Part shown: positions 1 to 6,138 of the stretch, piece after piece
Position numbering within the stretch: position 1 is the stretch's first letter
Layout of the letters: each line of letters opens with the position of its first letter
Assembly (NCBI GenBank): GCA_003724275.1
Contig: RHFA01000049.1
Location: 1-9,437, forward strand
Direction of reading: 5' to 3'
Length of the DNA stretch: 9,437 bases
DNA from: Thaumarchaeota archaeon S13
GTDB taxonomy: Archaea; Thermoproteota; Nitrososphaeria; Nitrososphaerales; Nitrosopumilaceae
Translations under genes and position numbers: made by a program
Notes under the pieces: generated by a model
Told to the model about the DNA's origin: nothing
Databases searched by the model: none
What the model saw: only the letters and a program-made list of their open reading frames with translations

Positions 1-17
1 CGCGCGCGCTGCGCGTC

Positions 18-317
18 ATGGCCGGAGCGTGGGCGGCGGCATTCATAGCGGGGCAGGAGTGGATTATCATCGTGATCCTCGCGGCGATCCTCATATTTGG
101 GGCAAAAAAGATACCAGAGCTCGCAAAGACGCTCGGGCGCTCGCGCGGCGAGTATGAAAAGGGCAAGATGGAGGGCGAGCGCGAGCTAGCCGAGTTCAAG
201 GGCGGCAAGGCCGACGCTGACGGCGGGGACCGGCCAAAGGCCGACGACGCCTCCGAGCGGCCAAAGGCCGCCGACAGGCCAAAGGCCGACGTCACAAGCG
301 ACAAGCCCGGCCCCTAG
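18..317 (+). CDS. tatA: Sec-independent protein translocase subunit TatA
   Basis: This 99-residue protein is the pore-forming TatA/E-type component of the twin-arginine translocase, which exports folded proteins across the cytoplasmic membrane. It shows the family layout: a short N-terminus, one membrane helix at about residues 13-27, the hinge motif FGAKKIPELA (27-36), an amphipathic helix to about residue 45, and a charged cytoplasmic tail. The tail is unusual in carrying three RPKA repeats (residues 72-75, 81-84, 87-90) in a Lys/Asp/Ala-rich, probably disordered stretch. The ATG lies 17 bases from the window edge, so its promoter cannot be judged and a slightly upstream start cannot be excluded. 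No tatC is present in the window. It is convergent with the SRPBCC gene, 45 bases apart. The family call is firm. TatA rather than TatB is chosen because of the FG hinge and short length. Confidence 0.93.
   Translation: MAGAWAAAFIAGQEWIIIVILAAILIFGAKKIPELAKTLGRSRGEYEKGKMEGERELAEFKGGKADADGGDRPKADDASERPKAADRPKADVTSDKPGP
232..288 (+). repeat. Three copies of a 12-base repeat in the tatA tail
   Basis: The 12-mer GGCCAAAGGCCG occurs at 232-243, 259-270 and 277-288, in frame, with unit starts 27 and 18 bases apart. Each copy encodes RPKA in the TatA tail. The in-frame spacing suggests small internal duplications tolerated in a disordered region. Confidence 0.85.
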
Positions 318-362
318 GGCGCGCCGGCAGGCCCGCGCATGGGCGGCAGCGCAAAGTGCCAT

Positions 363-791
363 CTAGGACTCGGCGGCGCGCGCAATGGCCGCGGCAAGTC
401 CACTCACCCACTCTTGGGCGCCCCGCCTTCCCACGGGCAGCGGCACGCCGAGCGGGCCGCGCCGGCGAATGCTGGCGCGGACCGTGAGGACCGTCGTGTC
501 GCCGTCGCCCTCGTACGTCTCCACTATGGTTGTCCCGCGCCCGTCGCCGCCGATTATGGCCGTCTCGTGGCGGCGCGGCGCGTCCTCGGTGTGGCGCGCC
601 ATGACGCTCCACTCCATTCCGGCTACGACCATGCGCGCCTGCACGACGGCGACGCCGCCGCGCCGCGAGCGCGTCCTCGACATTGCATAGTGGCGCGGAA
701 GCCTGTCGTGCAGCGAGTCGTACGCCGTCGCGACGCCAAAGGCGCGGGCCGGCGGCGCGCGTATCCTCACGGACGCGGCGCACTCGGTCAA
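363..791 (-). CDS. SRPBCC (polyketide cyclase/START-like) family protein
   Basis: The 142-residue product resembles the SRPBCC helix-grip fold, a family of hydrophobic-ligand binding proteins. It begins with a strand plus a VRIRAPPARAF segment typical of the family's first strand and helix (compare the usual 'v.i.Ap.e.vw.v..d'). Alternating beta segments follow (VVQARMVVAGMEWSVMARH, ETAIIGGDGRGTTIVETYEG, TTVLTVRASIRRRGPL), and a long C-terminal helix ends in QEWVSGLAAAIARA. The ligand is unknown. I place the start at a TTG that overlaps the ubiX stop codon (TTGA), because the open frame further upstream lies inside ubiX and upstream codons do not fit the fold; a GTG seven codons later is an alternative. 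The overlap implies translational coupling with ubiX, so the protein may act near prenyl-flavin or quinone chemistry (inference). The family assignment is moderate, from fold-like pattern rather than catalytic residues. Confidence 0.7.
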   Translation of the reverse strand: MTECAASVRIRAPPARAFGVATAYDSLHDRLPRHYAMSRTRSRRGGVAVVQARMVVAGMEWSVMARHTEDAPRRHETAIIGGDGRGTTIVETYEGDGDTTVLTVRASIRRRGPLGVPLPVGRRGAQEWVSGLAAAIARAAES

Positions 792-1345
792 GCCCCGCCC
801 CAGCGCCTGTAGAGGCCGTGGTCCAGCGAGAACTGGTCTAGGCACTTGCCCACGCCGTGGTCGACAATGTCGTCAATCGTCCTGGGCGACGTGTAAAACT
901 CGGTGACGGGCGGGAGTATGACGACTCCGATGCGGGCAAGGCGCAGCATGTTCTCCAGGTGTATGGCCGACAGCGGCGTCTCGCGCGCCATAAGGACAAG
1001 CCTGCGCGACTCTTTTATCGTGACGCCGGCGGCGCGCGCGACGAGCGTCTCGTCATAGCCGTGCGATATGGCCGCGAGCGTCTTCATGCTGCACGGGGCC
1101 ACTATCATGCCGTCCGAGGCGCTCGTGCCGCTGGACACGCTCGCGGCCATGTTCGAGTCCTCCGAGACCGCCGTGGCCAGGGCCGCGACGTCAGCCGGCG
1201 AGCGGCCCGTCTCCATCGAGATGCACTTTTTGGCCCAGTCGCTCATTATGAGGTGCGTCCTGACGCCGAGCGAGGAGAGAACCTCGAGCATGCGCACGCC
1301 ATAGACGGCCCCCGTGCTCCCCGTCATGCCCACCGTGATCCTCAT
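788..1345 (-). CDS. ubiX: Flavin prenyltransferase, UbiX/Pad1 family
   Basis: UbiX attaches a dimethylallyl group to FMN, producing the prenylated FMN cofactor of UbiD-type decarboxylases. The 185-residue length is typical. Visible motifs are the N-terminal nucleotide-binding loop GMTGSTGAVYG (6-16), Ser36 after the second strand, the VSSGT segment (70-74), the signature APCSMKTLAAI (83-93), RAAGVTIKESRRLVLMARETPL (104-125, split family blocks), HLENM (129-133) and PPVTEFYTSP (145-154). The first loop reads G-S-T-G where many homologues have G-A-S-G. The ATG at 1345 lies 29 bases downstream of a minus-strand CATAAAG element, with only G and C filling almost all of the interval, which suggests a leaderless transcript. 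It is followed immediately by the SRPBCC gene (TTGA overlap) and preceded by a 48-codon membrane microprotein. No ubiD is in the window. With mqnD nearby, a role in menaquinone synthesis is plausible but not shown. Confidence 0.93.
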   Translation of the reverse strand: MRITVGMTGSTGAVYGVRMLEVLSSLGVRTHLIMSDWAKKCISMETGRSPADVAALATAVSEDSNMAASVSSGTSASDGMIVAPCSMKTLAAISHGYDETLVARAAGVTIKESRRLVLMARETPLSAIHLENMLRLARIGVVILPPVTEFYTSPRTIDDIVDHGVGKCLDQFSLDHGLYRRWGGA

Positions 1346-1370
1346 GCGCGCGCGCCGCGCGCGCGCGCTG

Positions 1371-1377
1371 CTTTATG
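1371..1377 (-). promoter_or_regulatory. Candidate TATA box of ubiX
   Basis: The minus strand reads CATAAAG here, in an otherwise almost pure G/C stretch, centred about 29 bases before the ubiX ATG. That is the spacing expected for an archaeal leaderless promoter. The element contains the TAA stop codon of the upstream microprotein gene. Confidence 0.55.
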
Positions 1378-1519
1378 GGTTTGCCGGCCCGCGCTCGGCC
1401 GGCGGGGCGGGCGGCTCGGCGCCCTCGCGCCTGCGGCGCCACAGGACGGCGCAGCCGCACGCGGCCATGGCCCCCAGGACAATGACGCCCAGCATGACGA
1501 GCTCAAAGCTGTAGAGCAC
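1373..1519 (-). CDS. Predicted single-span membrane microprotein (48 aa)
   Basis: This short frame starts with GTG and encodes 48 residues: a hydrophobic segment at about residues 6-27 (FELVMLGVIVLGAM and onward, with CGC near its end), then the basic cluster WRRRRE (27-32) and a Pro/Ala/Glu tail ending PANP. The hydrophobic helix followed by four arginines fits an N-out/C-in membrane anchor by the positive-inside rule. No family is recognised. Support for its reality comes from a minus-strand TTTATC box centred 29 bases upstream of the GTG, the same spacing seen at the other genes here. Its TAA stop falls inside the putative ubiX TATA box, and it runs in the same direction as ubiX. An ATG at codon 9 is an alternative start, but would cut into the helix. 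It could be a small subunit or regulator linked to ubiX; the function is unknown. Confidence 0.55.
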   Translation of the reverse strand: MLYSFELVMLGVIVLGAMAACGCAVLWRRRREGAEPPAPPAERGPANP

Positions 1520-1544
1520 GGCCCGCGCGGCGGGCCGGCGCCCC

Positions 1545-1552
1545 GATAAACC
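1545..1552 (-). promoter_or_regulatory. Candidate TATA box of the 48-aa microprotein gene
   Basis: The minus strand reads GGTTTATC, centred about 29 bases from the GTG at 1519. It is one of only two A/T-rich islands in the 93-base divergent region; the other faces purP. Confidence 0.55.
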
Positions 1553-1580
1553 TTCGCGGCCCGCGCGCGGGGCGTAATAG

Positions 1581-1588
1581 CTATATTA
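1581..1588 (+). promoter_or_regulatory. TATA box of purP
   Basis: CTATATTA is centred about 29 bases before the GTG at 1613 and about 47 before the next in-frame ATG at 1631. The spacing therefore favours the GTG as the start of a leaderless purP mRNA. Confidence 0.65.
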
Positions 1589-1604
1589 GCCGCTCCGTAG
1601 CGGC
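1589..1604. promoter_or_regulatory. Inverted repeat between purP TATA box and start
   Basis: GCCGCT-CCGT-AGCGGC forms perfect 6-bp arms around a 4-base spacer. It begins directly after the TATA box and ends 9 bases before the GTG, so it covers the region where RNA polymerase must open DNA. That position suits a repressor operator. It could also be chance in G/C-rich DNA. Confidence 0.35.
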
Positions 1605-1612
1605 CCGCGCGC

Positions 1613-2701
1613 GTGATACCTCGTGCGCAGATGCAGCGCCTCGCCGCCTCGTACGGCGAGCCCAGGGTGGGCGTCATGGGGAGCCACTCTGCCCTCGAGA
1701 TAATGGACGGGGCCAAGGACGAGGGCCTGCAGACGGCCGTCTACTGCCAGAGGGGCCGCGACGCGCCCTACCGGCGCTTCTCGAGGGTCGCCGACGAGGT
1801 CGTCACGCTCGCGCGCTTTGCGGACATGGCGTCTGCCCGCGTGCAGCGGTCCATGCGCGAGTCCTCGACGATAGTGGTCCCGCACAGGTCTTTTGCCGTG
1901 TACCTCGGCTACGCCCGCATAGAGAACTCGTTTCGCGTGCCGCTCTTTGGCAACCGCGCAATGCTGCGCGCCGAGGAGCGCGACGAGGCCAAAAACCAGT
2001 ACGACCTGCTCAGGAAGGCCGGCATCAGGCACCCGCGCGTCGTGCGCCCCGAGGAGATTGACGGCCCGTGCATCGTCAAGGTCCAGGAGGGCAGGAGGCG
2101 CCTCGAGCGCGCGTTCTTTACGGTGTCCTCGAGGGAGGACTATGAGGCAAAGTCGCGCGAGCGCATCCGCAGCGGGACCATCACGCGCGCGGGCCTGCGG
2201 CGCGCGGCGATCGAGGAGCTCGCGATCGGCACGTACATGAACTTTAACTTTTTCTCGACGCCGCTCACGCCCGAGGCAGAGTTTCTCGGAGTCGAGCGCC
2301 GCCTGCAGTCAAACATACACGACTATAACGCGCTTCCCGCGCGGCAGCAGCTCGACATGGACATTGACATACAGAACGTCGAGGTCGGCCACACGCCGGC
2401 GAGCGTGCGCGAGTCGCTGCTCGAGCGCGTGTTTGGCATCGGCGACAGGTTTGTGCGCGCGGCGCGCTCGATGTACCGCCCCGGCGTCATCGGGCCGTTC
2501 TCGCTCCAGTCGGTCATAACAAAGGACCTAGAGCTTGTCGTGTATGACGTGTCCATGCGCGTGCCCGGCAACCCCATACTCGCGACGACGTCGCCGTACA
2601 CAAAGTACACGCACGGGCGCACGATCGGCGTTGGCCGCAGGATCGCCATGGAGATTGCGCGCGCGCGCGACGCCGGCAGGCTCGCCGACGTCGTGACCTA
2701 G
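1613..2701 (+). CDS. purP: 5-formaminoimidazole-4-carboxamide ribotide synthetase (formate-AICAR ligase), PurP
   Basis: PurP is the archaeal ATP-grasp enzyme that uses formate and ATP to convert AICAR to FAICAR, the second-last step to IMP, replacing the folate-dependent PurH transformylase. The 362-residue product matches the family throughout. It has the substrate loop GSHSAL (23-28), VVPHRSFAVYLG (88-99), the RIENSFRVPLFGNR block (102-115), an ATP-grasp lysine strand CIVKVQEGRRRLERAFF (153-169), the acidic pair at 201-202, the NFNFF core strand (210-214), GPFSLQS (294-300) and YDVSMRVPGNP (311-321). I chose the GTG at 1613 over the ATG at 1631 because of the TATA spacing. The stop overlaps the convergent DUF151 gene's stop in the shared tetranucleotide CTAG. 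The inverted repeat ahead of it may serve purine-responsive control (inference). Identity is secure. Thaumarchaea may carry more than one purP-like gene, so paralogy is the only doubt. Confidence 0.95.
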   Translation: MIPRAQMQRLAASYGEPRVGVMGSHSALEIMDGAKDEGLQTAVYCQRGRDAPYRRFSRVADEVVTLARFADMASARVQRSMRESSTIVVPHRSFAVYLGYARIENSFRVPLFGNRAMLRAEERDEAKNQYDLLRKAGIRHPRVVRPEEIDGPCIVKVQEGRRRLERAFFTVSSREDYEAKSRERIRSGTITRAGLRRAAIEELAIGTYMNFNFFSTPLTPEAEFLGVERRLQSNIHDYNALPARQQLDMDIDIQNVEVGHTPASVRESLLERVFGIGDRFVRAARSMYRPGVIGPFSLQSVITKDLELVVYDVSMRVPGNPILATTSPYTKYTHGRTIGVGRRIAMEIARARDAGRLADVVT

Positions 2702-3129
2702 GCCTCGACGCTGGCCCTCAGGAGCGTCTTCCTGACAAGTATGGGTATGTTGTAAAAGGCCGCAAGGGCCAGCGCGTCAGAGGCGCGATAGTTGCGCAGG
2801 ACCATGTCGCCGTCCCTGCCCGTAAAGTAGAGGTTTGCGCGCAGGACCTCGCTGCTGTCGTATATCTTGACCTTGACGAGGACGAGGCCGTTGCTCTCGC
2901 ATATCTCCTCGATCATGCGGTAGACCGTGGGTATCTCGTCGCGCGAGTCGCCGAGGAACCTCATGATGTACCCCGCTACCTCGCCGGAGAAGGACCTGAT
3001 GTGGAACTGGCCCCCAGAGCCGGACTTGAGGATGGCGATCCCCTCGAGGCCGTAGGGGTCGACATACCCCACGTGGCCTATGCGGACCGTCTCATAGTCG
3101 GGCTCGGTGTGCGCTATGTCCATCGGCAT
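2698..3129 (-). CDS. Bifunctional nuclease (BFN, DUF151) domain protein
   Basis: The 143-residue product matches the BFN/DUF151 domain, known from the plant bifunctional nuclease and many bacterial and archaeal proteins of unclear role. Visible pattern: an N-terminal strand region with a VDPYGLEGIAILKS segment (23-36), a GEVAGYIMRFLGDS helix (49-62) where family members contact ligand or dimerise, the helix TVYRMIEEICES (68-79), paired strands LVLVKVKIYDSSEVLRANLYF (82-102, in two blocks), and the diagnostic C-terminal block RNYRASDALALAAFYNIPILV (112-132, split at SDALAL). The gene stands alone: divergent from trkH, convergent with purP. A palindromic TATA element CTTATAAG centred 31-32 bases upstream supports the ATG at 3129; a second ATG two codons later is possible. 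Family assignment is firm. The actual substrate is unknown for archaeal members. Confidence 0.88.
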   Translation of the reverse strand: MPMDIAHTEPDYETVRIGHVGYVDPYGLEGIAILKSGSGGQFHIRSFSGEVAGYIMRFLGDSRDEIPTVYRMIEEICESNGLVLVKVKIYDSSEVLRANLYFTGRDGDMVLRNYRASDALALAAFYNIPILVRKTLLRASVEA

Positions 3130-3144
3130 GACTGGCGCGCACGC

Positions 3145-3156
3145 GGCCCATGGGCC
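3145..3156. promoter_or_regulatory. 12-bp palindrome downstream of the DUF151 TATA box
   Basis: GGCCCATGGGCC is a perfect palindrome immediately adjacent (in the minus direction, downstream) to the CTTATAAG element. It sits between TATA box and start codon, the same arrangement as the inverted repeat of purP. It is a candidate operator with weak statistical support because the DNA is very G/C-rich. Confidence 0.25.
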
Positions 3157-3164
3157 CTTATAAG
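3157..3164 (-). promoter_or_regulatory. Candidate TATA box of the DUF151 gene
   Basis: CTTATAAG is self-complementary, so it could in principle work either way. For the minus-strand gene it is centred about 31-32 bases from the ATG at 3129, a leaderless spacing. The plus-strand gene trkH has its own A/T-rich box closer to its start. Confidence 0.55.
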
Positions 3165-3187
3165 CACGCCGACGGCCCCCTACTCAG

Positions 3188-3196
3188 TTAAAATAT
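3188..3196 (+). promoter_or_regulatory. Candidate TATA box of the CBS-trkH operon
   Basis: TTAAAATAT is centred about 29-30 bases upstream of the ATG at 3222. No Shine-Dalgarno sequence is visible before the ATG, consistent with a leaderless mRNA. Confidence 0.6.
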
Positions 3197-3221
3197 CAAC
3201 GCGCGGCCCGCAGGCCCGAAA

Positions 3222-5039
3222 ATGTCAGCGGCCCCGGAGCGATCAGTCTCGTACGTCCTCACGCGCCCCGTCTCGGCGTACATGGCCCGCGACGTCCTCA
3301 TGCTCGGCGAGGGGACCCTCACGCGCGAGGCCGCTCACACGCTCCAGCGCTACGAGCGCGACGACATCATCGTGACGGGCAGGGACGGCAGGGCCGTGGG
3401 GATCGTGACCGACCAGGACATACTCAGCAAGGTCGGCGACATCACCGTGTACGCCGAGGCCACGACGCTGCGCGACATAATGAGCTCGCCGCTCCACACG
3501 ATAGGCCAGGACGCCACGCTGCGCGAGGCCCTCTCGGAGATGAAGTCCAGGGGCATCCGCAAGCTGCCCGTGATCTCGCGCAGGGGCGACGTCGTCGGGA
3601 TTATACTCCAGGTGACGATCGCCAACGCGATACGCGACTCGGTCACGCGCGCGCCGCGCCTCCTCAGCCCGCCGATAAAGGCAATCCTCGGCAACCTCGG
3701 CTTTGTCCTCCAGTTTGCCGGCGTGCTCATACTCGTTCCGGCAATAGTCTCGACTGTCCTGCGCGAGTTTGAGACGGCGACTGGCATCTACCTGACGACG
3801 GTCCTGCTGCTCGTCACGGGGTTCTTTCTCAACTCGTACGGCGAAAAGGCGAGCCTAAACCTGCGGCAGGCCTCGGTCCTCGTCTTTTCGAGCCTGTTCA
3901 TACTGACGCTGTTTGGCACAATCCCCTACCTCTATGTCGAAAAGTTCGGCGACATTCCGCCCGTCGAGAGCTTTGCGAGCAGCTTTTTCTCGAGCGCCGC
4001 GGGGTTTACGACCGGCGGCATATCGCTGTTCGAGGAGCCCGAGACGCTCCCAAAGTCGTTTATCTTTTACCGCAGCTTTACGCAGCTCGTCGGCGGCATG
4101 AGCTTTATCTACCTCGTAATGACGGCGTTCTACCCCGAGGGCAAGCTGCAGTCGATGCGCGGCTTTATCTCCGGGCGCACGCTGCACCTGCGCGAGCTCT
4201 TTGGTACGATCGCCGTCATATTTGGCCTCTATATCGCCATAGTCGCCTCGCTCCTCTACGCGTTTGGGGGCCGCGACATCATTGACAACTTTGCGCTCGC
4301 GATGAGCACGGTGTCCACGGGCGGCTTTGTGCCGTCGTCCGGGGCGATATCGGGCCTCGCGTGGCAGTCCGAGATTGTCATCATGGCCGCGATGGTCCTC
4401 GGCGCGCTGCCGTTCACGTTCCACTATGCGTTTGTGAGCAAAAAGTTCCTCTCGCCAAAGCTCGGCAGGGAGGTGATGGCCTACTTTGCGCTGCTCGGCG
4501 GCGCGTCGCTCCTCTTTATCGCGACTAGCGGCATGGGAGCCCTCGAGTCGGTCTTTTACACGGTCTCGGCTAGCACGACGGCGGGCCTGCAGTACGCGCC
4601 CCTCGGGGGCACGAACGCCGTCTCGCACGCCATACTCACGGTCCTCATGCTAGTCGGCGGGTGCGGCTTTTCGACGGCCGGCGGGATAAAGGTCTACAGG
4701 ATGATGGCCCTGCGCGGCGTCGCCGAGGTGGCCCGCGGGCGCGCCTCGTCGCTGACCGAGGGTGCCAGGAAGGAGGCCTACTCGACGATCATCGTCCTCG
4801 CGCTCTTTCCGGCCGTCGCGCTCCTCGCCGGCGCGCACATTGCGGGCTCGACGGGGGCCGACTATGACGACGCCATACTCGAGGCGACTGGCCTCATCAC
4901 GACTGGCGGCCTCTCTAGCGGGATCGTCGACGTGGACACGGATCCCGCGACAAAGGTCGTCATGAGCTTTATGATGATATTCGGGCGCCTCGAGATAATC
5001 GCGATCGTCTACATATTCGTCCCGAGGCTCTCGTCATGA
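3222..5039 (+). CDS. trkH: TrkH-family potassium transporter with N-terminal tandem CBS domains
   Basis: The 605-residue product fuses two CBS domains (about residues 15-72 and 85-138) to a TrkH/KtrB-type K+ channel-transporter (about 155-605). The CBS part shows the usual endings VGIVTDQDIL (59-68) and VVGIILQVTIANAI (124-137). The TrkH part has four pore-loop repeats with filter glycines: AAGFTTGG (259-266), TVSTGGF (363-369), STTAGL (451-456) and GLITTGG (557-563). The gating-loop signature GGCGFSTAGGIKVYR (479-493) is also clear. Normal TrkH is gated by a separate cytoplasmic TrkA/RCK ring, and no trkA is present here. The CBS pair, a known adenine-nucleotide sensor in other proteins, may provide gating in cis (inference). 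The first ATG is supported by TATA spacing. Its stop overlaps the next gene's start (ATGA), so the two are translated together. Confidence 0.93.
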   Translation: MSAAPERSVSYVLTRPVSAYMARDVLMLGEGTLTREAAHTLQRYERDDIIVTGRDGRAVGIVTDQDILSKVGDITVYAEATTLRDIMSSPLHTIGQDATLREALSEMKSRGIRKLPVISRRGDVVGIILQVTIANAIRDSVTRAPRLLSPPIKAILGNLGFVLQFAGVLILVPAIVSTVLREFETATGIYLTTVLLLVTGFFLNSYGEKASLNLRQASVLVFSSLFILTLFGTIPYLYVEKFGDIPPVESFASSFFSSAAGFTTGGISLFEEPETLPKSFIFYRSFTQLVGGMSFIYLVMTAFYPEGKLQSMRGFISGRTLHLRELFGTIAVIFGLYIAIVASLLYAFGGRDIIDNFALAMSTVSTGGFVPSSGAISGLAWQSEIVIMAAMVLGALPFTFHYAFVSKKFLSPKLGREVMAYFALLGGASLLFIATSGMGALESVFYTVSASTTAGLQYAPLGGTNAVSHAILTVLMLVGGCGFSTAGGIKVYRMMALRGVAEVARGRASSLTEGARKEAYSTIIVLALFPAVALLAGAHIAGSTGADYDDAILEATGLITTGGLSSGIVDVDTDPATKVVMSFMMIFGRLEIIAIVYIFVPRLSS

Positions 5040-5824
5040 GCGCCGGAGCGCGTGCCCTCGCCGTCGGCCTGGCCTCGATCGCCGTCCTGTTTGCAGTGTA
5101 TGCGAGGTACGCCACGGACCCGTCGATCATAGCCCCCGGCGCGCTAGAGCCGCTGCAAAGGATGGCCTACCTGTTTTATGCGCTGCTGGTGGCCGCCATG
5201 GCGTGCTCGGCGTGGGGCGCGCGCCGCCTCCACGCCGAGATGGCCTCCTCTGGCCGCGGCGCGCTGGGCAGGGCCGCGGCGGCGACGCTTGCGCGCAGGC
5301 CTCGCACGGTGTTTTGGGCCACGCTCGTGGCGTACGGCGCGGCCTTTGCGCTGGTGTCCGGCACGCTAGTCCACCAGCCCGGCGTCTCGTTCTCGTACCA
5401 CTATGGGGCCGACATACCCTCCGTCGAGGTCGCCCCGTGCTGCGACGCGCCGGGCTACATGCCAAAGGTCCTAGTCTACGCCACGGACAGCGTCGGCCTG
5501 CAGGTGGTCCCCATAAACCTGGTCCTGCAGGCCGCCGTCTCGTGGCTCGTCGCGCTAAACATGTCGATTGCGGCCGTCGCGCTGTCGGCCTCGCGCGCGC
5601 GGCGCAGCGTGTCTGGCGTCGGGGCCATAACGGGCCTCTTTGTGGCGTGCCCGACATGCGCGGGCTCGGCGGCCTCGGCAATCATCGGGACCGCAGGTGG
5701 CATTGCCCTCGGCGCCGCGCTCTCGCAGGCCCAGACCGGCCTCATTGCGATCTCCATACCGGTCCTGCTAGTGACGCCGGCCTTGCTCGCGCGGCGCATC
5801 CCGCGCGGCGGCGCAGAGTGCTGA
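5036..5824 (+). CDS. Polytopic membrane protein with CC and CPTC cysteine motifs, unknown function
   Basis: The 262-residue protein has hydrophobic segments at about residues 5-23, 42-60, 92-112, 153-184, 194-212, 214-230 and 234-252, i.e. five to seven helices. I recognise no named family. Notable residues: a Cys-Cys pair (135-136) in a loop of about 40 residues between the third and fourth segments that also has two histidines and acidic residues (HQPG, YHYG, DIPSVEVAPCC). A CPTC motif (205-208) sits at the edge of a Gly/Ala-rich helix pair (FVACPTCAG). These could bind metal or haem, or form a redox-active disulfide relay. It starts inside the trkH stop codon (ATGA), so it is probably made with the transporter and may be its partner or a membrane redox protein. 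The C-terminus ends in Cys (EC). Reading frame and topology are well supported; function is not. Confidence 0.75.
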   Translation: MSAGARALAVGLASIAVLFAVYARYATDPSIIAPGALEPLQRMAYLFYALLVAAMACSAWGARRLHAEMASSGRGALGRAAAATLARRPRTVFWATLVAYGAAFALVSGTLVHQPGVSFSYHYGADIPSVEVAPCCDAPGYMPKVLVYATDSVGLQVVPINLVLQAAVSWLVALNMSIAAVALSASRARRSVSGVGAITGLFVACPTCAGSAASAIIGTAGGIALGAALSQAQTGLIAISIPVLLVTPALLARRIPRGGAEC

Positions 5825-5825
5825 G

Positions 5826-6107
5826 TCAGGCCGCGGGCTTTTTGACCTCGCGGGCCCTCACGCCGCCCTCGCCGCGCGCGGTCCCGAGGCTTATGAGGAC
5901 GAGCAAAAACCCGACGCCGACGAGTATGCTCGCGAGTATGACAAGGTCAGAGTTTTCGCGCTCGGCGAGGAGGAGCTCGGCGACCTCGTCGTCAGTCATG
6001 CCCTGCCTGCCCGCCGGCGCCTCGAGGCCAAGGTACGCGACCATTATCGTGCCGGCCACGAGCATCGCCGCGCCGGCGCCCATGGTCCGCGGGTTTACCC
6101 GTATCAC
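5826..6107 (-). CDS. Small two-helix membrane protein, unknown function
   Basis: Starting from a GTG, this gene encodes 93 residues with two clear membrane helices (about 9-29 and 54-76). They are joined by a hydrophilic loop rich in acidic residues (MTDDEVAELLLAERENSD, 37-54), and the tail is basic (ARGEGGVRAREVKKPAA). The frame stays open upstream into mqnD, but that part is arginine-rich shadow sequence, so I start after the mqnD stop. The GTG is chosen over the ATG at 6083 because an A/T-rich box lies about 27 bases upstream, and the ATG would trim the N-terminal polar residues only. It faces the upstream membrane gene tail to tail with a single base between the stops. No family is recognised. 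The hairpin-like topology could suit a small subunit of a respiratory or transport complex, but nothing shows this. Confidence 0.7.
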   Translation of the reverse strand: MIRVNPRTMGAGAAMLVAGTIMVAYLGLEAPAGRQGMTDDEVAELLLAERENSDLVILASILVGVGFLLVLISLGTARGEGGVRAREVKKPAA

Positions 6108-6130
6108 GCGCGCGCGGCCCGCGCGGGGCA

Positions 6131-6138
6131 GATTTAGC
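6131..6138 (-). promoter_or_regulatory. Weak candidate TATA box of the two-helix membrane gene
   Basis: The minus strand reads GCTAAATC and includes the TAA stop codon of mqnD. It is centred about 27 bases from the GTG at 6107. It is the only A/T-rich island in the short gap, but a weak match to a TATA consensus; cotranscription with mqnD is equally likely. Confidence 0.35.

Noticed and set aside
3855..4628. 257-codon minus-strand open frame
   Set aside because: It is entirely antisense to trkH, whose motifs are unmistakable, and the translation is highly charged and featureless.
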